The notes under the pieces are model-generated. The model made no database searches. It saw only the letters and a list, made by a program, of their open reading frames with translations, and was not told the origin of the DNA. Below are positions 16,673 through 27,364 of a stretch of 27,364 nucleotides of DNA, piece by piece (the stretch's first letter is position 1; every line of letters starts with the position of its first letter). Location of the stretch: NCBI GenBank assembly GCA_943704525.1, contig CALSCQ010001944.1, positions 1-27,364 on the forward strand, read 5' to 3'. The position numbers were made by a program, and so were the translations under genes. The stretch comes from Pigoraptor vietnamica (Eukaryota > Opisthokonta > Filasterea).

Positions 16673-17853
16673 GAGTCGCACGGTCTCGTCACACGGCCTC
16701 TTCACACGGGCGCACCTCGAGCGTCTTCTGGTAATCGATGACCTTGCCGAGTGGCTTTCGGAGGACGTCGACGAGGTACTGGGCGCCCACCGCCTTCATG
16801 TACTCGGCAACCACCTTCACGGGGACGCCGTTATTGCGAAACAGGCCGTTGATGTCGCTCGTCCCCACTGCACGCACACACAAAGGGCACATTGGGCGCA
16901 CGTGAGCACACCAGCAATGCGCGGGCCAGAGCGGCCCCACAAGCACACACGCCGAAGTACGCGTCAGTCTCACAAGTAAAGATTCGAACAACAGACGTGG
17001 TGTTCAAGAGGCACCCAAACAAACACGCACGAACACATCGGCATTGAGCCACTGCAGCCAGTGTAAAACAGGCGGCGCACATGCGTTTCCGCGCACGGCA
17101 CTCACCGGCACGGCGCTTCTCCTTCTCGATCGCCCACTGCATCAGCCGGTGCGTCTGCCGCGCAGCACTGAAGATGATGATGAGCGCCTGCGCGGCGTCG
17201 TCGGCGCTTTCTTGCGGGACGCCATCGCTCACGCTCTCGAGCAACTCGCAGCCGTCCTCAAGCAGCAACTGAGGCGTGACATCCAGTGAGCATCTACACA
17301 AAGAAATCTTGCAACCCGAGGCATGGCACATTCCTTCCCGCTCGCTTCCACGTTCAGCCACAAAGGACGGCGATATAGAACGCCCAAAACGTCAAAATAG
17401 AGGGATATTTGCGTTCATCACGAAAGTACGATCCGCACCTCGCAGAGTCTTCGGAACTGCTCATCGACTTCGAACGAGAGCGGCATTTGCGCACTCTCCA
17501 CTGTCCGCGGCCTCAGCAGCGGGGGCTCTATTTTGAACTGCCGCTGACAAAGTTGCTTCGGGAGCGCCGCGGTCAGAGGTGCTAGAGATGCCCCTTCTTC
17601 AACGTTACGCAAACTGTGCCAAAGGAATACGAAGAGACGCACAGCGGGGTATGCGCAATAGGTGACCGCGCACGAACGCAGAACTCCGTTGCGCCAAAAG
17701 AAAGCGTGCACCAACTCTCTCTCACAGCGCACACACGCACACGCACAGACACACACACACGCACACACGGCGACTGCCACCGGCCTTTTGTTTACTGTTT
17801 ATCCGTGATATTAAATTGAGAAACAGCCCCAATTTGTGGTCCATTTTCCCCAT
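13605..17853 (-). CDS. Ras GTPase-activating protein with C-terminal coiled coil
   Basis: Exons in transcription order: 17853-17769 (tentative), 17581-17439, 17268-17106, 16867-16716, 16479-16355, 16149-16025, 15836-15649, 15399-15262, 15028-14843, 14533-14487, 14313-13605 (TAG). All junctions keep phase and give 686 residues. The RasGAP domain is clear: the arginine-finger region LFRNNG (Arg codon at 16836-16838) followed by [15 protein letters not shown], then the signature [12 protein letters not shown] (about 16026-16065), then helices with [15 protein letters not shown]. The family stimulates GTP hydrolysis by Ras-type GTPases in the cytosol or at membranes, and the finger Arg and FLR motif are intact. 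After the GAP domain come a lysine-rich segment ([15 protein letters not shown]), a Pro/Ser linker and a terminal coiled coil (about the last 110 residues). The first exon is the weak point: its AT-rich codons differ from the rest, and translation could instead begin at the ATG at 17486 or in an unseen exon. Confidence 0.88.
14566..14755. repeat. (CA)n/(CGCA)n tract in RasGAP intron 14534-14842
   Basis: CA and CGCACA units on the plus strand read as TG in the sense of the gene. They occupy most of the intron between the short exon 14487-14533 and exon 14843-15028. Confidence 0.85.
16170..16243. repeat. (TG)n tract in RasGAP intron 16150-16354
   Basis: TG units with a few TA and CG interruptions lie near the acceptor of the intron before the exon carrying the FLR motif. 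In the sense of the gene this is a CA tract ending about 20 nt from the acceptor. Confidence 0.85.
16639..16671. repeat. (CA)n tract in RasGAP intron 16480-16715
   Basis: About 15 CA units on the plus strand (TG in the sense of the gene) lie inside the intron that follows the arginine-finger exon. Confidence 0.85.
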
Positions 17854-18219
17854 TTTCGAAATTACATAGCCCCGAGCACCCTTCGCCAATCAGATAAATA
17901 AGCGAGATCTCGTTAAAACTAGGATGGCGTCACGGTGATGGAAGCACATGGGTCAGGGGATCAGGGGTCAGGGTTAGTCTCGCTTCAACGAAAAACTGAT
18001 GTCGGCGTACATAGAATAACTTACACAGTCTTTCTTCGTACGACCGGCATAAGCTCTCACGCTCTTCATTTCGACAACGTGGAGAATGTGCTGATTTGAG
18101 ATTTGACACAGAGGACAGTCGTCATCTTTGCGCGCGTTGCGATCTCGCTTTCAACGCCGCTGCGGTTTTGGTGCTCGCTAACATCCGATTGAGTTCGCGT
18201 ACTTTGACGGGTGCGAAGA
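17854..18219. promoter_or_regulatory. Divergent promoter region between RasGAP and DHX8
   Basis: Only 366 nt (or about 640 nt if the tentative first RasGAP exon is dropped) separate two divergently transcribed genes, so both promoters must overlap or lie close together. It contains a CCAATCAG box (17886-17893, plus strand) followed by the AT-rich GATAAATAAG, and a G-rich direct repeat, GGTCAGGGGATCAGGGG and neighbours (17951-17977), ending in GGGTTAG. I cannot place transcription starts. Confidence 0.45.
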
Positions 18220-21200
18220 ATGGACGAGCTTCAGAAGCTAGAGCGCCTCTCGCTCGTGGCGAAGGTGTGCACTGAGCTGGAGAACCATCTCGGTGTCGGC
18301 GACAAGGTGCTTGCCGAGTTTATTATCAGCCTCGCAAAGACGAATGACACACCCGATAAGTTCAAGAAAGCCCTCATGGCCAACGGTGCGTGCGTGCGCG
18401 CGTGTGCGTGCGTCGCGTGCGAGTACGTCGTGTGTGCGTGTACGTCAACGCGTGTGCGTGCGTCGGTGCGTTCGAGTGCGTCAACGTGTGCGTGCGCCGT
18501 GTGGTGCGTCAGTGTGTGCGCGTACGTCAACGTGTGTGCGTGCGTCAGTGCGTGTGCGCGTTGCCAACAGCCACCGTTTAAGCTGCATCCTCTGACCCAA
18601 GGAGTTGTTTCTCACGCTGCAGGTGCCGAGCTGCCCGACTCCTTCGTCGGCAATCTTCTCAAGCTCATCCAGCGAATGCAACCGTCTGCGAAGGCAGCTG
18701 GAAAGAAGGCAGACGTCGCTCCCGCGGCCGTCGCGGCAAACCCCGAGGTGCAGACGGCGGTGGAGCGCAAGCGTGCGCTTTTGCCGGGGCTGTCCATTCC
18801 GAACAAGCCGGTGCCGCTGGACGACATTGTCGTGGATGGGGCCGGCGCGCAGCCTCCCGCGCCGGCGGCGCCGTCTGGAGGCTGCGCGCCGGCGGCGCCG
18901 TCTGGGGCCGGCTCGACAATGGACCAGCTCGAGATGTTGCTCCAGAGGGAGAAGGAGCGCGCGCTGCAGAGCGTGGCGGACGGCGACGACAAGAAGCGAA
19001 AGGCGGGCGATGCCGACGACGACGATCGGCGCAAGCGACAGCGTTCGGGCCGCTCCCGCTCCCGCTCCCGTAGTCCGCGCCGGGGTGGGCGCGGGGACGA
19101 TCGCCGAAGAGGGCGCTCACGCAGCCGCAGCCGGTCGCGTGGGCGCGATGGCCGCCGGGGGTCGCGCAGCCGCTCGCGTAGCCGGAGCCGGTCACGTGGC
19201 CGTGGGGACCGCAGGCACGACGACAGGGATCACGGCCGTGGGGGTGATCGCGACGCGCGCGACGGCCGTCGCCCGTCGGCGGGAGGCGGCCTGGACCCGG
19301 AGCCTGTTGTGGGGAAGATCTACAACGGCAAGGTATCGAACACGATGGACTTTGGGTGCTTTGTGCAACTCGAGGGCATTGCCGGGCGTCGCGAGGGCCT
19401 CGTCCACGTGAGCGAGCTGCGCCGGGAGGGCCGCGTGACGGACGTGAAGGACGTCGTGAAGCGTGGGCAGGCGGTGAAGGTGAAGGTCAAGTCGTTCGCA
19501 GGGAACCGCATCAGCCTCAGCATGAAGGACGTCGACCAGGTGACGGGCGCCGACCTCAACCCGCGCCAGGGCCTCACGGGCGCGAACTTTGAGCCCCTCG
19601 GCGGCGGTGCGCGAGGGGGTATCTCGTCGATTCCCGAGGAGTTTCGTCGCGAGGAGGAGACGGTCATTCGCACGTCGGCCGTCGTCGAGGACGCGGACAT
19701 TGGGGCGCGGGTCGGCGTGAAGAAGCTGTCGTCGCCGGAGAAGTGGGAGCTCAAGCAGCTCATCGCGGCGGGGGTCATCGACAAGCGCGAGTACCCGGAG
19801 TTTGACGAAGATTTGGGTCTTTTGCCGGTCAACGAAGAGGCGGAGGACATTGAGGACGTCGAGATTGAGCTTCGCGAGGAGGAGCCGCCCTTTTTGCGCG
19901 GCCAGACGAAACTGGCGACCGAGCTCTCGCCCGTGCGCATCGTGAAGAACCCCGACGGTTCGCTACAGCGCGCCGCCATGACGCAGACGGCTCTTGCGAA
20001 GGAGCGCCGCGAGGTGCGCGAGGCGCAGCGGCAGGCGGAGATGGACAGCGTCAGCTACACGGAGGTGAACAAGTCGTGGGTCGACCCGCTTCCCGAGGAC
20101 CGGCAATTTGCCCAGGCCATGCGCGGCACGACGGCGAAGGAGCCCGAGGTGCCCGAGTGGAAGAAGGTGTCGTTTGGCAAGGGCGTGACGTACGGGCGGC
20201 AGACGAAGATGTCCATCATCGAGCAGCGCGAGTCGCTCCCCATCTTCAAGCTCAAGGGCGAGCTGCTGAAGGCCATCGAGGACAACCAGATCCTCATCGT
20301 TATCGGCGAGACGGGCTCTGGCAAGACGACGCAGATGACGCAGTACGTCGCTGAGGCCGGCTACACGATGCGCGGGAAGATCGGGTGCACGCAGCCGCGC
20401 CGTGTCGCCGCCATGTCGGTCGCGAAGCGCGTCGCGGAGGAGTTTGGGTGCCGTTTGGGCGCGGAGGTCGGCTACACGATTCGCTTTGAGGACTGCACGG
20501 CACCCGAGACGGTGATCAAGTACATGACGGACGGTATGCTTCTGCGCGAGTGCCTCATCGATCCCGACCTCAAGCAGTATTCCGTTATCATGCTGGACGA
20601 GGCCCACGAGCGCACGATCCACACGGACGTCCTGTTCGGCCTGCTCAAGCAGACGATCCAGAAGCGGCCCGACCTCAAGCTCATCGTCACGTCGGCGACG
20701 CTCGACGCCGAGAAGTTTTCGACGTACTTTTTCGGGTGCCCCATCTTCACGATTCCCGGCCGCACGTTCCCCGTCGACATTCTCTACACCAAGGACCCCG
20801 AGTCGGACTATCTGGACGCGTCGCTGATCACGGTCATGCAGATCCACCTCACCGAGCCGCCCGGCGACATTCTCCTCTTCCTCACGGGCCAGGAGGAGAT
20901 TGACACGTCGTGCGAAATTCTCTACGAGCGCATGAAGGCGCTCGGACCGGAGGTGCCCGAGCTGCTCATCCTTCCCGTCTACTCGTCGCTTCCGTCGGAG
21001 ATGCAGTCCAAGATTTTCGACCCCGCGCCGCCCGGCAGCCGCAAGGTCGTCATCGCGACCAACATAGCCGAGACGTCGCTCACGATCGACGGCATCTTTT
21101 ACGTCGTCGACCCGGGCTTCGTCAAGCAGAACGTGTACAACGCCAAGACGGGAATGGACCAGCTCGTCGTCACGCCCATCTCGCAAGCGCAGGCGCGGCA

Positions 21201-22209
21201 GCGCGCCGGTCGCGCCGGTCGCACGGGTCCCGGCAAGTGCTACCGCCTCTACACGGAGCGCGCGTACCGCGACGAGATGCTGCCGACGAACGTCCCCGAG
21301 ATCCAACGCACGAACATGGCGAGCACGGTGCTGTCGCTCAAGGCGATGGGGATCAACGACCTCCTCGGCTTCGACTTTATGGACCCGCCGCCCGCGCAGA
21401 CGCTCGTGTCGGCGATGGAGTCGCTGCACTCGCTGGGCGCGCTCGACGACGAGGGCCTGCTGACGCGGCTCGGGCGGAAGATGGCCGAGTTCCCGCTCGA
21501 GCCGCCGCTGGCCAAGATGCTGATCCAGTCTGTCGCGCTGGGCTGCAGCGAGGAGGCGCTGACGCTGGTGGCGATGCTGTCGGTGCAGAACGTGTTCTAC
21601 CGGCCGAAGGACAAGCAGGCGCAGGCGGACCAGAAGAAGGCCAAGTTTCACCAGGCCGAGGGCGACCACATTACGCTGCTTGCCGTCTACAACGCGTGGA
21701 AGAACAACAAGTTCAGCAACCCGTGGTGCTTCGAGAACTTCATACAGGCGCGTACGCTCCGCCGCGCGCAGGACGTCCGCAAGCAGATGCTCGGCATCAT
21801 GGACCGCTACAAGCTCGACATTACGTCGTGCGGCAAGAACTACAACAAGATTCGCCGCGCGCTCGTCTCTGGGTTCTTCCGCAACGCGGCCAAGAAGGAC
21901 CCACAGGAGGGGTACAAGACGCTCGTCGACAACCAGCACGTCTACATCCACCCGTCGTCGTCGATATTCGGCCGGCAACCCGAGTGGGTCATCTACCACG
22001 AGCTCGTCATGACGACCAAGGAGTACATGCGCGAGTGCACGGCGATCGAGGCCAAGTGGCTCGTCGAGTTTGCGCCGGCGTTCTTCAAGATGGGCGACCC
22101 GACGCGCCTCAGCAAGCGCAAGCGCATGGAGCGCATCGAGCCCCTCTACAACCGCTACGAGGAGCCCAACGAGTGGCGCATCTCGCGGAACCGCATTCGC
22201 AAGGCCTAA
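18220..22209 (+). CDS. DHX8: DEAH-box pre-mRNA splicing helicase, DHX8/Prp22
   Basis: Two exons, 18220-18385 and 18623-22209, give 1250 residues, close to human DHX8. The start is the ATG at 18220, because the N-terminus LEKL-type helix ([16 protein letters not shown], then NGAELPDSF across the splice) matches the conserved DHX8 start. Domains: N-terminal helical module 1-75; Ala/Pro linker; Arg-Ser repeats about 195-260; S1 RNA-binding domain about 283-358; helicase core with [10 protein letters not shown] (about 615), [12 protein letters not shown] (714-717), SAT (about 747), [20 protein letters not shown] and QRAGRAGR (about 914); then winged-helix, ratchet and OB-fold regions to the end. 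The family releases spliced mRNA from the post-catalytic spliceosome in the nucleus, using ATP hydrolysis. All catalytic motifs are intact. The RS region is typical of animal and plant DHX8 and absent from yeast Prp22. The intron 18386-18622 is 237 nt with no in-frame stop. Confidence 0.97.
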   Translation: MDELQKLERLSLVAKVCTELENHLGVGDKVLAEFIISLAKTNDTPDKFKKALMANGACVRACACVACEYVVCACTSTRVRASVRSSASTCACAVWCVSVCAYVNVCACVSACARCQQPPFKLHPLTQGVVSHAAGAELPDSFVGNLLKLIQRMQPSAKAAGKKADVAPAAVAANPEVQTAVERKRALLPGLSIPNKPVPLDDIVVDGAGAQPPAPAAPSGGCAPAAPSGAGSTMDQLEMLLQREKERALQSVADGDDKKRKAGDADDDDRRKRQRSGRSRSRSRSPRRGGRGDDRRRGRSRSRSRSRGRDGRRGSRSRSRSRSRSRGRGDRRHDDRDHGRGGDRDARDGRRPSAGGGLDPEPVVGKIYNGKVSNTMDFGCFVQLEGIAGRREGLVHVSELRREGRVTDVKDVVKRGQAVKVKVKSFAGNRISLSMKDVDQVTGADLNPRQGLTGANFEPLGGGARGGISSIPEEFRREEETVIRTSAVVEDADIGARVGVKKLSSPEKWELKQLIAAGVIDKREYPEFDEDLGLLPVNEEAEDIEDVEIELREEEPPFLRGQTKLATELSPVRIVKNPDGSLQRAAMTQTALAKERREVREAQRQAEMDSVSYTEVNKSWVDPLPEDRQFAQAMRGTTAKEPEVPEWKKVSFGKGVTYGRQTKMSIIEQRESLPIFKLKGELLKAIEDNQILIVIGETGSGKTTQMTQYVAEAGYTMRGKIGCTQPRRVAAMSVAKRVAEEFGCRLGAEVGYTIRFEDCTAPETVIKYMTDGMLLRECLIDPDLKQYSVIMLDEAHERTIHTDVLFGLLKQTIQKRPDLKLIVTSATLDAEKFSTYFFGCPIFTIPGRTFPVDILYTKDPESDYLDASLITVMQIHLTEPPGDILLFLTGQEEIDTSCEILYERMKALGPEVPELLILPVYSSLPSEMQSKIFDPAPPGSRKVVIATNIAETSLTIDGIFYVVDPGFVKQNVYNAKTGMDQLVVTPISQAQARQRAGRAGRTGPGKCYRLYTERAYRDEMLPTNVPEIQRTNMASTVLSLKAMGINDLLGFDFMDPPPAQTLVSAMESLHSLGALDDEGLLTRLGRKMAEFPLEPPLAKMLIQSVALGCSEEALTLVAMLSVQNVFYRPKDKQAQADQKKAKFHQAEGDHITLLAVYNAWKNNKFSNPWCFENFIQARTLRRAQDVRKQMLGIMDRYKLDITSCGKNYNKIRRALVSGFFRNAAKKDPQEGYKTLVDNQHVYIHPSSSIFGRQPEWVIYHELVMTTKEYMRECTAIEAKWLVEFAPAFFKMGDPTRLSKRKRMERIEPLYNRYEEPNEWRISRNRIRKA
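18386..18622 (+). other. In-frame, stop-free intron of DHX8
   Basis: The donor GTGCGT follows AAC G and the acceptor CTGCAG precedes GT GCC GAG, restoring the conserved NGAE motif of the family. The intron is 237 nt (79 codons) and has no stop in frame. If retained it would insert a 79-residue Cys/Val/Ala-rich segment in the conserved N-terminal module. Confidence 0.9.
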
Positions 22210-22743
22210 GATTACGATTCGGTGGCCAATACACGAAGGGTTATGCGCATGTAACGGCTGTAACAAATGTCACGTGAGGTTTTTTTTAGATCCAATATCA
22301 CCCGCGACGAATGTTACATTGAAAGTCGGAGTCGTTTTCGCGCAGTTTTTGGGGGAATGTCAAGTTAATACTCGAGGGAGGAGTACGGACTCCAGCCGAT
22401 CGCAAAAAAAAGCCCAAAACACAAACCGCGGACAAGCACATGCACGCACACACACGCACTCAAGACACACACACACGCGCACACAAGGGAACTCTTGTGT
22501 CTCTCATTCGCACACGTGAGAAGTGGGGGCACGCGTGCTTCGTCAAAGACAGGACGCTTGGCTTGAATTCTGCGCTTGCAAATCGGCCGCTCTGTCGCCC
22601 CTTTCCCTACGCGGTGCGCGTCGGCGGCGCGTGCTGGGCCCAAGAGCGCCCGTGAAGTCCGGGCGACCGTTCTCCGTCGCCACCCTCTCGTCGTGATATT
22701 GTCCGTGTGAGTTGGCTCTGAGCGAGTCGGCCGCTGTGTGAGA
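22210..22743. other. Intergenic: DHX8 3' side and WW-FERM promoter side
   Basis: This holds a T-run (about 22280), an A-run (22404-22411) and a (CA)n/(CACG)n stretch (about 22438-22487). The 22490-22743 part is more GC-rich and probably includes the 5' UTR of the next gene. No gene, RNA or hairpin that I can support. Confidence 0.5.
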
Positions 22744-27237
<4,494 letters not shown>

Positions 27238-27300
27238 GTGGGTGTTGGCCACCTGAATAGCGTGCGTGTGTGGCACGTGTGTATGACAGGGTGGTTTCAG

Positions 27301-27311
27301 TTTTTCTTTTC

Positions 27312-27364
<53 letters not shown>
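27301..27364. repeat. Poly-T/C-T tract at the window end
   Basis: TTTC units lead into at least 40 T residues up to the last base. It lies downstream of the 27238 donor, so it is read as intronic, either a polypyrimidine-rich stretch or a homopolymer at a sequence end. Confidence 0.85.

Noticed and set aside
19963-22266. 767-codon minus-strand frame opposite DHX8
   Set aside because: It is an antisense shadow of a highly conserved helicase, composed of Arg/Leu/Val-rich low-complexity sequence without motifs.

Overview
The window is nuclear DNA from a microbial eukaryote. Coding exons are GC-rich, two genes have 10 or more exons, introns are full of (CA)n/(TG)n tracts, and UTRs and spacers are more AT-rich. 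The families present (a T-box factor, a receptor-like TKL kinase, a RasGAP, a FERM scaffold and a DHX8/Prp22 helicase with an RS region) point to a free-living unicellular member of the Amorphea: an opisthokont relative, apusomonad-like flagellate or amoebozoan. I cannot name the species.

Layout. (1) <145-8257 (+): 3' part of a 17-exon gene for a single-pass receptor kinase with LamG-like domains, cadherin-like/tandem-95 domains, a galactose-binding-like domain, a TM helix and a TKL kinase. (2) 9044-10573 (+): an intronless 509-aa protein joining a T-box DNA-binding domain to a plant-PRR-like pseudo-receiver domain and a C-terminal helix. This is the most notable item. (3) 11377-12387 (-): an intronless, Q/P-rich protein of unknown function, convergent with the T-box gene. 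(4) 12388-13604: a spacer with a 118-bp imperfect palindrome carrying six symmetric TGACG/CGTCA boxes. (5) 13605-17853 (-): a RasGAP in about 11 exons. (6) 17854-18219: a short divergent promoter region. (7) 18220-22209 (+): DHX8/Prp22, with one intron that is a multiple of three long and has no in-frame stop. (8) 22744-27237> (+): a WW-WW-FERM protein with a Pro/Ala-rich and poly-Glu tail, running off the window.

I rebuilt exon models by hand from GT/AG sites, reading-frame phase and protein similarity. For the long genes every junction keeps phase, which is good internal support. Donors favour GTGCGT/GTGGGT/GTGAGT, and a CTNAC branch-point-like motif often precedes the acceptor.

The receptor kinase, RasGAP and WW-FERM protein would fit adhesion, Ras and membrane-cytoskeleton signalling, but nothing in the sequence shows that they act together. 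Eukaryotic neighbours need not be co-functional. Both window ends are low-complexity sequence, (CT)n(CA)n at the start and poly-T at the end.
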